Below are positions 24,804 through 37,600 of a DNA stretch of 64,000 nucleotides, in pieces; the stretch's first letter is position 1; every line of letters begins with the position of its first letter. Origin of the DNA: Annona cherimola (lineage: Eukaryota; Streptophyta; Magnoliopsida; Magnoliales; Annonaceae). The stretch spans positions 59,506,012 through 59,570,011 of the forward strand of contig CM059971.1 of the NCBI GenBank assembly GCA_030490835.1, read 5' to 3'. A program made the position numbers and the translations under genes. Under the pieces are notes generated by a model. That model worked only from the letters and a program-made list of their open reading frames with translations, was not told the DNA's origin and made no database searches.

Positions 24804-25040
24804 GGCTCTGATGCCACAAGAGAAACTAGGTATACAAAAGAGAGATTTCAGTCAGTCTATCTACATCAAACACATGAAGAGGAGTCTTTCTTTTATAGAA
24901 AAATGATACAACTAACAAATTACAATAAATGACAGCAGACTAGAGAGGCTTAGGGATGAAGTCCACATTATTGTTAATGGAATAAAGATGTTGGCTTGTT
25001 TAAGGTCTCTTTATCCCCTCTGCCCTTCCTTTTTCCCAGG
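24804..25040 (-). repeat. Fragment of a minus-strand copia LTR with primer site
   Basis: GGCTCTGATGCCA (24804-24816) is the inverse of TGGCATCAGAGCC, one base off the iMet primer site. It is preceded (minus strand) by AGTTTCTCTTG, and further up by the TATA-like CTATAAAAGAAAGACTCC near 24886-24899. This arrangement is that of a copia LTR end. The internal part is gone. Its upper limit is not seen and could reach the 3' UTR of the oxidase gene. Confidence 0.5.
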
Positions 25041-25086
25041 ACAATGCCTCTCAGCTTTTATTTACTCTGACCTTCCTTCCTCACAC

Positions 25087-25092
25087 TTTATT
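25087..25092 (-). terminator. Candidate poly(A) signal AATAAA for the oxidase gene
   Basis: TTTATT on the plus strand gives AATAAA about 370 bp after the stop codon; a second AATAAA-like site lies about 30 bp further downstream near 25056. Plausible plant near-upstream element, unproven. Confidence 0.4.
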
Positions 25093-25459
25093 CTGAGATA
25101 ACTCTTAGATGACAAGCTTTTTTCGTCTCGGCAAAGGTCATGGTTGAGGGATCTCTGCCACATGCCCTGTAAGCAACACGAAAGGTTATCCAAAATCCTG
25201 CATTCAGGGTACACAAGTAAGGGGCTAAGAGAAGAAATTAGAAATGCAATCAGGGAATGTTTCAGGCCATTCATAATCTGGAGATGGACTGGATGTTGGT
25301 AATGGTTGAATTAATCAAAAACTGCAACTATAAATTGGCTGATGCATTTTTTTTTTGTTCCAGATATATTATGATAACGATTTTCTATATTCAAAAGGAT
25401 TTGTAATAACCTACTTTTGTGATGTTTGCAATGCTTCACAGATAGGCATTACTGCAAGA

Positions 25460-25604
25460 TTAAGGAATACTCAGCATGTCGGAGGATATATCTGCGGCAA
25501 GGGCCACATCTTCAATGGTCGCTGGCGAATTGAATTGGAACCATTTGGTCTCTCCCCTATCAGACTTTGCTGCAGCTATTGCATGCCGAACTGCAAACAA
25601 CACA
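25460..25604 (-). CDS. Oxidase terminal exon l with stop
   Basis: One base + 47 codons + TAA (25460-25462). Acceptor CCTTTTCAG. Reads [17 protein letters not shown], then [17 protein letters not shown] and a short tail ending SIP. 'FFA.K.AI.AAR' and 'L.SPAT.E.I..AC' are the family's closing motifs. It lacks the longer tail of mammalian XDH. Confidence 0.92.
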
Positions 25605-28600
25605 CTGAAAAGGGAGAACGACAGTTTAGAAACTAGAAGAAACTAAAGTATCTAGACTGGTCGAGTGGCAAGAACCTAAGTATCAAAGATACAAATGTCA
25701 AACTGTGGATGTCGCTGCTTGGATACTTTAAAGGGAGAAAATGGCATGCATGATTGAGTTATAGCCTCTCAAGTTATCATTGGCCCAGGTAATTTTTGCA
25801 AACAAGAAAAGGAAAGTGAAAAAAAAAAAAAAAAAGCCCTGACTGTGTTATGATTCCCACTTCATTGTTCTTGTATTTCTGTAAAAAAAATTGTCAACAA
25901 TACTAGCTTGTCAATTTTTATGTCTGATCACTAATGATAGGAAATAAAAAAAAAAGTGGGAAGCAGGAGGAAAAATGAGGAAAAAGATAGATCATGTAAT
26001 GCAATCAGGGTAGTGACTATGAGTAGAGTGACCATGGACAAAATAGTTAGGTTTTTGTATAGAAACATGTAAAATAATGAAAAGAAATATAAGTAATAAT
26101 GAGAAAAAATAGGGGAGCAATTAAGATGTCAAAGTACAAAGTGAAAATGATGTGGAAAAAAGGTAGAAAAATTAACATAGTGAAATCAAGTAGAAATAAC
26201 TGATGGTTACGTGCTTGAGTTCTGTTGAAATGTCTGAAACATCTGTTTTCCTTCAAGGTGAGAAAGTATAAAAATTACAGTGCCATCCAGGAAATAGTAA
26301 TCAAGCATCAATCAGCTACATGCAAAGCATATGTCAAAATTTGATCATTTGCTTATAACAATGTGCCGGATGAACCATTGGATGATGACAGAAGGTGCAG
26401 TCTATCCCAACCACAGGATTATATCCCGCAGGCAACCATTGATTACCATTCTTGGTACAAACCCAATCATCAACAAAGTAGCAGAACCGTCCTAAAGTTT
26501 GACAAGTGCTAAAGATGGAGATTGAACTTTTAATACCTAACGTCAGCATTTTTGTGTAGATCAGGGTACTACTCCAAGAACAAGAAAATGACCCCAGAAT
26601 AGGAAACATTGAGTCAGAAATTATCTAGAAGAGAAAAAAATTGAACTCACCTGCAAGCGGATCCATATGATGGCTCTCCAGAGAACTACAGGCCAAAAGT
26701 GAATCATCAGAAGCAAACTAAATGCAAAGTTCCATCTCTAAGAACTTCTAACACAACTAAAATGAACTACAAGGTTTAGTTTATGCAGGGCCTGCATTGA
26801 AGTTTAGGATCTAAATTATAGTTCCCATCAATCTTGCCTCAAAGAAACATCTTTGCACACCTGTTACTACTTGTGCATCTACGTGCAGCTTAATAGGAGA
26901 AAAAGATTTATTTGCATTCTTGCAAGTGTTAGAAGCAACAAATCTAGGGAAAAAAAAAAAAAGTCACCTTAGATCTTAGCACTCCATATGGGTTTGAGCT
27001 GTTGATGAGGAGGGAGGCATTAAAAACAATAGGTATGTCCTTTGAGGACGGAGGTTTGTAATTCCAGGTCCCATCAGTGATTAGCTTCAATACAAAAAAC
27101 ACAAAATATTGGCAAAAAAAAAAAAGGAAAATCAATGAAAATAGCTAGGAAAGTAACAAATGGTTAGCTTTACCTCTCCTGTGTTGTCATTGTAGACAAG
27201 CTTTTCAGTTAAATGGTAACCCAAGCCTTGAATAAATGCTCCTTGGACCTGTTGATACATGTGAACAACCTTTCAGTTCTGTTATTCTTCTATTAATTTT
27301 AATTAGAAGTAACCTAATGGAAAAATCAGTAGAGTTCTCTTGTACACTTCAAATGACTTTTAACAACATGCATATCAGTGTGTAGTGTGTTCTGATTTTG
27401 GATTAAAAACATGTGCGTTTATCAAATCAGGACTGAAGGATATCTTTTTCAAACTTCCCTGTCCCTCCCTCTCCTCTACGTGCCTATTGCTCAGCCAATT
27501 GAAACTCTGTCCCCACATGGACTCATCAAGCAGTTTTTCATGGATCACGCTCTCATCATACTTCAAAACCATCACGAAAACCACCATGCTGACCTATTCT
27601 TCACCTCCTCGAATTGGCTAGAGGAAACTCTCGCCCACAACTTGTACTATGTACTTTGCTCCTCTCCATCCCACTACTGCTTTTTATATCATACACAAAA
27701 ATCATGCGCTAGGTGATGTGTTTGACATGAACAGATGACTGTAAGTTTTGATGTATTTGAGGATGATATGTACAGACATGATTGGATATGTAATTGTGCT
27801 CATTGCCTGACCATTGCTTATCATTTCCTTTATGCAGCATAATATTATTACCATTGTTTCTTCCTTTCTGCCGCAGAATATTATTATCGTTGTTTCTTTG
27901 ATTGCTAACTCTGATGCAGGTGGACCACTGCTAAAAACAGAGGGTATCCTGGAGGTTTAGTATGATTAAGTAGTGTGGTCACCAAACCTTGCCAGTAAGA
28001 GTTTCTATCTTACTGCCGGTCTCAAGCCCGGGGAAAAAGCGAGGGTTGGCATGTCAGGCTGGCAGCCGGTGCCATTAAAAATCACCGCCACATCTCTTTA
28101 TGGATTCTGAAAATATATTAAAAATTGTTAATGCTAGGGCGTCCCCTGTAAGCAACGCGCTGTAGCGGAGCCCGGCTGTAGTGAGAAATGAGCAAGAGTT
28201 GCTAGGGCGTTTCCCCAGAAGCGACGCGCTACATCGGAGCCCGGATGTAGTGAGAAATGAGCAAGGGTTGCTAGGGCGTCCCCCCAGAAGTGACGCGCCA
28301 CAACAACGTCCGGTTGTGACGAAAAGTCAACAAAGGTTCCCATGCCTTTATGGACGTGGTTTAGGGAAGAAGGTGATATCAAAACGTAAGGTCCGTTTTG
28401 CTTCGTGGAATGTTGGGACTCTTTCGGGGAAAAGTATGGAAGTAGTAGATGTTATGAGAAGGAGAAAAATTAATATAGCATGCCTTCAAGAGACTAGGTG
28501 GAAAGGAGAGAAGGCTAAAGAGATTAATGGATTCAAATTATGGTATATAGGAAAGGATGATAATAGAAATGGTGTAGGGATAATAGTAGATAACAATTTC

Positions 28601-31600
28601 ATAAATAAAGTTGTAGATGTCAATAGAGTAAATGATAGAATTATTCAAATAAAACTTGTATTAGGTGCTGAGGTTTTAAATGTGATTAGTGCTTATGCAC
28701 CACAAGTAGGATTAGATGATAGAATCAAGAAACAATTTTGGGATGACTTAGATAGTATTATGCAAAGAACATCTAACCAAGAAAAAGTTGTGATAGGTGG
28801 AGATTTAAATGGACATGTAGGAAAAGAGAAGTTAGGATATGAGAGTAGTCATGGAGGCTTCCGCTTTGGAATAAGGAACGAAATGGGGAATGTCATTTTG
28901 GACTTTGCTATAGCATATGATTTGGTTATAGCAAATACCTTATTTCAAAAACAAGATGAACACTTAATAACTTTTAAGAGTGGGACCAATTCTAGCCAAA
29001 TAGATTTCTTTCTTATAAGAAAATTGGATAGATCCCTTTGTATAAATTGTAAAGTTATCCCAGGTGAGAGCTTAGCTATGCAACATAGATTATTAGTGAT
29101 GGATATATATACACAAAAAGAGTCAACAAAAACTAAAGGCAATGTAATTCCAAAAATTAAATGGTGGAATTTAAAAGGAAACAACATAGAACTTTTTAGA
29201 AAAAGAATGATAGAAGAAGTAAAATGGGACACACAAGAAGATGGAGTAGAATCGATGTGGGATAAAATGACAACTAACATAAAAGAAGTAGGACAAAGTA
29301 TTGTAGGTGTATATAAAAATCGTAGATCCTCACATAGAGAAACTTTGTGGTGGAATGAAGATGTTCAAAAAGCTATAAATGATAAATAAGAAAAGTTTAA
29401 AACATGGCAGGGAAATAAAAATGATACAAACTTACAACAATACAAACTATCAAAAAAAGCTACTAAAAAGATTATTAGTGATGCTAAATACAAAGCTTAT
29501 GAGAACTTATATAACAGATTAGGAACTAGACAAGGTGAAAAGGATATTTTTAAGTTGGCTAAATTAAGAGAAAATAAGGGCAAAGATTTAACACATATTA
29601 GATGTATTAAAAGTGAGGACCAAAGAGTTCTCGCCAAAGATGATAATATTAAGGAAAGATGGAAAACTTATTTTTATAGTTTACTAAATGATACCCCACA
29701 CGAACAATTAACATTAGATGTTAGTCTAAATAGGGAAGAAAATAGGAATATCAGTTATTTCACAAAAATTCGAATATCTGAAGTAAAGGAAGCTTTAAGG
29801 AAAATGAAAACAGGAAAAGCTTTAGGCCCAGATAATATACCAATTGAGGCATGGAAGTGCATGGGAGATGTAGGTGCAACATGGTTAACAAATTTTTTTA
29901 ATAAGATTATAAAAACGAAGTTAATGCCAAGTGAATGGAGGAAAAGCATTATAGTTCCAATTTATAAAAATAAGGGAGATATTCAAAATTGTGCAAATTA
30001 TCGTGGAATAAAATTAATGAGTCATACTATGAAATTATGGGAAAGAGTAATTGAACATAGACTAAGACGGGAAACTAATATATCTGAAAATCAATTTGGT
30101 TTTATGCCAGGAAGATCAACTATTGAAGCTATTTTCTTACTTAGACAACTATTTGAAAAGTATAGGGAGAAGAAAAAGAACTTATACATGATTTTTATTG
30201 ATTTAGAAAAAGCTTATGATCAAGTACCAAGGAAGTTAATATGGCAAGTGATGAGAAAAAAAGGAATTAATGACGGATACATTGATATTATTAAAGATAT
30301 GTATGAGGGGGCTGTTACAAATGTGAGAACCATTAGTGGAGATACTAATGTCTTCCCAGTTAAAATAGGTTTACATCAAGGCTCAACCTTGAGTCCTTAC
30401 CTTTTTACCTTAGTAATAGATGAAATTACTAGACATCTCCAAGAAGAAGTACCTTGGTGTATGTTATTTGCAGATGACATTGTTCTAATAGATGAAACTA
30501 AAGAAGGACTAAATTTAAAATTGAATAGGTGGGTAGATGCTTTAGAATCTAATGGTTTTAGAATTAGTTGCACAAAAATTGAATATATGAAATGCAATTT
30601 TAATAATAGTGAGAACCCGGATGAGGAACCAATTAAGATTTTAGATCAAGCAGTAACAAGAACTAATCACTTTCGGTACTTAGGATCAATAGTTCAAGAG
30701 AACGGAGAAATCGAGAAAGATATAATACATAGAATTCAAGCAGGATGGAAGAAATGGAGAAGTGCGTCAGGAATTTTATGTGACCGTCGAGTCCCAGTCA
30801 AATTAAAAGGAAAATTTTATAAGACTGCAATTAGACCTGCTATGCTTTATGAGGCAGAATGTTGGGCAGTTAAAGAGCAACATATACAAAAAATGAGCGT
30901 AGCAGAAATGAGAATGTTAAGGTGGATGAGTGGTAAAACAAGAAAAGATAAAATTAGGAATGAAATAATTCGAGAAAACTTAAAAGTGAGACCAATTTAT
31001 GATAAAATGAGAGAAAATAGATTAAGATGGTTTGGTCATGTAAAAAGGAGGCCTGAAGTCGCACCGGTTAGGAAAACAGAGTTTATCCAAGTAGAAGGTG
31101 GTAGGAGAATGAGAGGAAGACCCAAAAAAACATGGATGGAAGTAATTAAACAAGATTTAAAAAAATTACAAATTACTGAAAATTTAGTCTTAAATCGCCA
31201 AGAATGGCGTAACAGAATCCATGCAGCCGACCCCACATAGGTGGGAAATGGCTTATGATGATGATGAAGTAGTGTGGTCACCACAGGTGGGGTGAGGAGT
31301 GCTACAGTTAAGGTAGTATAATCGCAAGTGAGATGTGGAAAAAGCAGCATATACCAAAGTTATTTATCAATAAAAGAAATAGTGTGGTTGCAGCTATTTG
31401 TGGATAGAATAAAGAGAAATTTCATATTTGGTTTAACAGGTTTGGATCATCTTAAATAGAGCAATGAAATAACTAAACCATGAATGTAGCAAGAGTTTAA
31501 CCCGTGACAACTATTAGGACATGATAAAAAAAAAAATAGTTCATCATTATTTTGGGTCTTTGACAATTACTAGGACGTGACAGCAAAGTTTATCATTACA

Positions 31601-34600
31601 TGGGCCTTTGACAATCTTTTTTTAATTTTTTGGTACTGTCTTTGACATTTATTAGGACACAATAAAAAGGTTTATCATCACATGGTCTGTAAGTTTTTTA
31701 TATGACAGATTGCATCTTGTGAGGTAGTAAAGAAACAGGCAGCTACCAATGAGTGATGCCAAAGGAAAACATTGTTATTTGTAGTGTAATTTTGTAGTAT
31801 ACATTTAGAAGAAGAATATTCATGCATTTTTAATCAAAAAGTGTTTCCCACATGGATAATCATTATTAATGTCTATCTACTACAGAACAAAGTGACTAAA
31901 TGGGGAACAACTACATCATTTTACACCAGACAGGATAGAAAAACCACAAAAGCAAACCAGTACGATGTGTCACAGCACATTCCATCAAGTGATGAATTTC
32001 ATTTAATAACATAAATGATTGGCTATAGTGGCAAATTTACCATTCCTCTTGTTTAAACAAATATAGATTCATATCTTACTTGACCGATGTCAATGGATGG
32101 ATTCAAACTCTTCCCACAGTCTAATAAAACATCTGCTCTCAAGACAGTCGTTTCACCTGAATTTTTGGGAAATCAAAGTATGAGTAATATAATAAAACAA
32201 ATGTACATCGGATGTGATGCATGAGCTTGAAACCGTCGAAAATTTATTTAAAAAATAAAAAAGCATTACATCAAGAATGAAAGAAAGCATAGCATCAAGA
32301 ATAACTTCATTAATGATCTAGATTCGTGTTTCGTATGGTTACATAGAAACGGAGCCCATATATATGTGGAAAATATTCCAGTGCATTCAGATTGCACCGT
32401 GCAGTTCATGCACTATGGGACCCACTTGATCATAAATAGGAAATCTACCCTGCCCATTGTATTTAGAATTATTCACTTTATTAACATATCAATTTTTATC
32501 CAAAGTGGATATGTATATGAGCCCCATCTGAAATCAAGTGAATGGATGCATTGGTTGAATGTTTGAAAACATTCAAATGTTGGCAGATATGTCTAAAACA
32601 ACATTAGAGCAGATTTATTAGATGCGAATTGAGGAGATCCAATGCTTAGAAGTGAAGAGATGCAACACATAATGAATGGGTGTCTTAAAAGCTATAGATT
32701 GAGATGGCGTTCAAGAGATTTCACAATCCAATCATTCATTCCTTTCCTCACCAAGACATCCAGTGTCCTATTCAAGACTTCTCTGCTCGTCGTAATTCAG
32801 ATATAGTGTGTCCAAGTTGTTGTTTTGCAAAGTTGTCGTTTTGCAAAGTTGTCATATTGTTTTGAAATTCTCTTTATTCAACCAAGAATTTTGCTTTCGA
32901 GTGTTCGTGTGTCTAGAAAAGGTGTTGTTTCCTGTTCTAGTTCAGGTTTCACTTTTTGTATCATGGAAGCAACTACATAAATTACCCTAAGCAGCAAATA
33001 GGGTAGCAAAATTGCCTTAAAGATAGTGACGTCGTAACACGTCTTAAGTGAAACTTGGTTCTATTTTCACTTTTCCTACTTTCCTTAATTTTCTCTTCTT
33101 ATATTTTGCCCCAACACATATTTCACTTTGCCCTACTACTTTATGATTTTTATAACAAACCAAGCATATTATATGGTAGCGCAAAACAATCAAGCTTCAA
33201 ATAATTTAAGATCATCTAATATCGCATATTTTAGGGATGCTTTACTTAGGATTTTAGTATCCTTTCTTATCTTCATTAAGATAAGGTTGTTTAGAGGATT
33301 TTAGTATCCTTTCTTATCTTCATTAAGATAAGGTTGTTTAGACACACAACCCTCATAATGAAAGGGTTATGATTGGCATTAATCTCTTATAGATAAAGAT
33401 ACTTGCCACTTGCTAACACAACTTTTAAGGTTATCAATGTTAGATACAAGTTCCCAAATCTCTCTACTTTATTTAACTTTTATCTGTTAAATCCTTGTCT
33501 CTTCTATCTTCTCCCCTTTCTTCTCTTCTCATTTCCTTTAGAGGAATTACCAACTTTCTTCCAAACTCTTCCTCTTCATGCGTTATATGTGAATTGTGAT
33601 ACAATCACTATTATATATTATGTTATTAAGTATGTCTAAGGAGATATTATATTTTCCATTCTATAATACCATGAAGTTGTATATTATGGTGACTCTTGTG
33701 TTAAAAAATAGGCAATAGTAGGCACTCCACATTTTTTTCTAAGACTTTTTTGTGTTTTTGGTATTTGGGAAAAAATGGGGGGAATATTTTGACGTAAAAA
33801 ATTAAAAAGGGAAAGAGTGATGTAATAAGATAGAGGTAATTATTAGGAGTAAAAGGAATAAAGTTGAAATAGCTATGGTGGTTGCATCAAAACTGTGAAA
33901 AATTGATTAAAAAGAAGGGTATTTAAATAGTTAAGATGTCACATCATATAGACAAGAGTGTAAAAACTGGAGGAAAAAAATTTTTCTTGGAAAAAAAAAT
34001 TTCCCTAATGCCAGACACTTAAGAGTGAATACTAAGATGAATAGTAACAGAAAGATAAAAACATCACCATGGACTTCCACAAATTTGGGACCTCTCATTA
34101 AAATACAAAGACAATGCATCCTACCGAAGTTGGAAAAAGAAAAGTGAAACATCAATTACCACTTAAAATGTTGACTTCCACTTCAGAAACAGCAGCTCCA
34201 AATGAGACGTACCTGGAAATTTCCCAAATTGCAGATTTTGATAGTAGCACACTTAATTTAATTTCATTAGTGTTACTTAATAACATGGACCACATAACAA
34301 GAGCTGAGATAGAGAAATCATGTTATTTGCATTAGGAAATTCAGTACGAACATCTTTCAATAGTCAAATCATGGGTGAGCTAGAAATTTGCAGGCTAGAA
34401 ATTTGCAGACTAGAAAATCTGGATATTGTCTTATTTTAACTGAAAACAGACAGCAAAAACTCAAACATATGACTGACAGAAAAGTAAAACAAAAAATCAA
34501 GGCTTTGCCATCTTCTAGTTTGAGCCCAATCCTTGCCAGTCCATCAATGGTCAGATCATCAGATCAATAGTCTAGATTATTGAACCAGCGGTCTTGGATG

Positions 34601-37600
34601 TACATTTTTCTGCATGGCACAAAATGCATGTCTATGGGTACATGCCTTACAATCCCTCAACAATGAATTATATGCATTCAGTTGGATGACGATAAAATTA
34701 TTGATAATCTGAAAAAAGTTCACCAATATTTTGAACCTCATGCATAATCCCAAACACCATTTCCTTGAATTTTCTGGTATAAAAATTATCTATGTTCTTT
34801 ATTAATTTTCTTCCATTTGTTTCTCTTTTGAGCAGAGCATGGTTTTGTTACACTAAAAAAAGGGACAGAGAGACTTCTTCTACGATTGACATTTCGAGTC
34901 AGTTTCTTAGGGTTAATTCCAATCATGAGCCCATTTGTATTCCTAATTATGGACATAACTACTCATTTGTAAAAATAGCAAATATGACCGCCTTTTTAAT
35001 TGTTTTCCTAATATCACGATGTTGTTAGTTTTACCCATGTACTTTTACTAAAATAATATTAGGCAGCTAAAATTAATCAAAAAAAAAAAATACAATGTTG
35101 ATAAACGGCCTGGATCATCCAAACAAGAATGCATGTGAGTCAATGCAGTGCACCATTGAAGCACCATATCAACAAGATCATCTTCCCAACCAGCCTATCA
35201 TAGCTGCCGACGTATGACCCTTCACCAGTGACTTCTGCCAACATTTAGGTTCGTCCAAACAACACACCTCACTGTTCTTGCACTCGATTTGCAACATCGG
35301 CGAGAACCAACCACTGTTTCTAATGGTGAAAAAAACTCAGGTCTCAACTCATCTCCTACATTTCTAGCAAACCCATTCAACCCAATGGAAAATCTGCATG
35401 CCACACGTCATTCACCAGCCTTTTCCAGCTCCAGCAAAACCCATCGATGATGAGAGAACCCACCTTGTGACCACGCCCAACCCCAATCCGATGAAAACTC
35501 AAAGAAAATCTACGCTATTGACCTCCAACCCAACCAGTTTTGCAAACTTCTACGGACATCAGCGACTCATTTTTCAGCACTGTTGAAGCTGATCAGAGCT
35601 ATTGCTTGATACAATTTTTGTTGGGGCACAGACTTGGAAATAAAGAGGAAATTTAAGGAAAGTGAAAAAATATTCAAACCAGAAAATAGATTTCTCCTCC
35701 AGGCGTGTTACAAATGTCACTTTCCTTAAGACAACATTTGCATCCTCAATGGAAAACAACCTCCCTTCTAGATTCCAAACACTTGAGATTAGAAATAACA
35801 GACTTTGAATGGAGTTTAGAAAATAATGAGAAAATTCTCAAAGCTTCTTTTGAAGACACTAGAGGGCAATAGAGTATTGGAGAGAAAATTGTGTTCGTTT
35901 TCAAGCAATTCAGGCTCCTATATATAGGCCTGGATTTCAATGTTTGAAAATAACGTTATGAATATAAGCGTTGAAAAACGCTTTCAATAAAATAAAATAA
36001 ATAACACTTGGAAACGGAATGCGTTGAAAAGTAAAAGGAAACGCAGAAACGCTTGGAAACGGAATGCTTTGAAAAGCAAAAGGAAACGGAAATTTTATTA
36101 TGAAAATTCTAACATTCCCTCGCCATTTTCAAAATAAAATTCAATTTCATTCAAGCCAAGGAAATCTCATACATAATTAAAGGTGTCGGATAGACTTGAA
36201 CCTTCATTTAGTGAAAATACATCAAGGTTTACCGAGGTGTATAGTAGCTGAGGCTTTGAACTATCGGCCCTATTTGATAAATCGGATATATTTCACATAC
36301 AAGATTTCAAAATTGCATCAAGTGTTTATAAAGGTGACACGTTATGGCCATATGTCAGTATCCCAGTTTCATGAACTCCTCAGAGTGAACCCACACACTC
36401 TGGTAACAGAAGCGGCCTCAATTCCAACACTCATATAGGTGGATCTATTTAGAGTACCCTATAATTAAATACTCCAACACAAAGGTTTTAGATCCTTAAG
36501 AGTATAATACACTCATCCTCATAATTACATTACAGGAACCAAGCACTGCCTGAGGGATGCAAAATTAAATAAATAAATATAACCAGTGCTTGCAAGTTGC
36601 GAAATAACATACTTTGCTCATTGAACTTTACTCCTGGGTTACAAGCTTAGAGTTGAGTTTCAGTCATTGCAACTCATTACATGTGGATTTAAGTCCCATC
36701 TCTCTTGCTGTTTTCCAGACCACGTTCCGAGTAAGGCCTTTTGTAAGTGGGTCTGCCAAATTTTCACTTGATCTTACAAAATCAATATTTACCACTTCAT
36801 CTTGGAGCAATTGCCTTACATAGTTGTGTCTCAATGTAATATGTCTTGATTTACCGTTATAAGTCTTATTGTATGCCCTTGATAGAGTTGTTTCGCTATC
36901 GCAATGCAAATAAATAGGAGGCATTGGCTTAGGCCAAATGGGAATTTCAATTAATAAATTTCTAAGCCATTCTGCCTCTTTCCCTGCTGCGGCCAATGCA
37001 AAGAATTCGGATTCCATAGTAGAATGTGTAATACAAGTTTGCTTTTTGGAAGCCCAAAAAATAGCAGTTCCTCCAATGGTAAAAATCCAACCACTAGTAG
37101 ACATGGATTTCTTGGTGTCTGAAATCCAACTTGCATCACTGTATCCTTCCAATACAGTGGGTTCGCCACTGAAATGCAATCCATAAGCAATGGTCTTTTT
37201 TAAATATTTTAATACCCTATAAATTGCATTCCAATATGTATATCCTGGATTACTAATGAACCTGCTTAGTACACCCACAGCGTAAGCAATATCTAGTCGA
37301 GTGCAATACATGACATACATCAAACTTCCAATCACTTTAGCATACTCAAGCTAGGCTACAGATCGTTCATCATTTTTACACAACTTAATGCTGGGATCAA
37401 AAGGAGTTGAGGCTACGCCAGCGTCAAAATGGTTAAATCGCTTGAGTACCTTTTCAATATAACGTGATTGAGAAAGAGAAAATACATTACCATGTCTGAT
37501 AATCTTGATGCCAAGAATAACATCTGCATTGCCCATATCTTTCATATCGAAATTAACTGACAGGAAACTTTTAGTTTCTTCAATAATATCAATGTCAGTC

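Larger units (their letters stand above)
27968..31283 (+). mobile_element. Full-length RTE-clade LINE with 17-bp target-site duplications
   Basis: AAGTAGTGTGGTCACCA occurs at 27968-27984 and 31267-31283, a perfect 17-bp duplication; the element proper is 27985-31266 (3282 bp). The order is: 5' region with three 68-bp units, one long frame encoding an AP-type endonuclease then reverse transcriptase, a very short 3' UTR, and a microsatellite tail (ATG)n instead of poly-A. That layout, size and tail are typical of plant RTE elements. It lies antisense to the oxidase gene. Only one in-frame stop interrupts the frame, so the insertion is young. Confidence 0.93.
27249..32079 (-). other. Oxidase intron 8 (4831 bp), host to a full-length LINE
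   Basis: Without the LINE and one copy of its target duplication the intron would be about 1.5 kb. 27249-27967 shows no feature. 31500-31690 holds three loose copies of a unit with TTTGACAATTACTAGGACGT, AAAGTTTATCATTACATGG. Confidence 0.85.

Noticed and set aside
25355..25636. 93-codon plus-strand frame (FQIYYDNDFLYSKG...)
   Set aside because: It is the antisense shadow of the oxidase terminal exon, whose minus-strand reading gives the family's C-terminal motifs.
26334..26609. 91-codon minus-strand frame in intron 11
   Set aside because: Lies between two well-defined oxidase exons, resembles no family I know and is not needed for the reading frame.
27385..27716. Overlapping plus-strand frames of about 78 and 101 codons
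   Set aside because: Inside oxidase intron 8, no recognisable motif, overlapping frames on both strands, best explained by composition.
28134..28382. 82-codon minus-strand frame with internal repeats
   Set aside because: Shadow of the LINE's three 68-bp GC-rich units.
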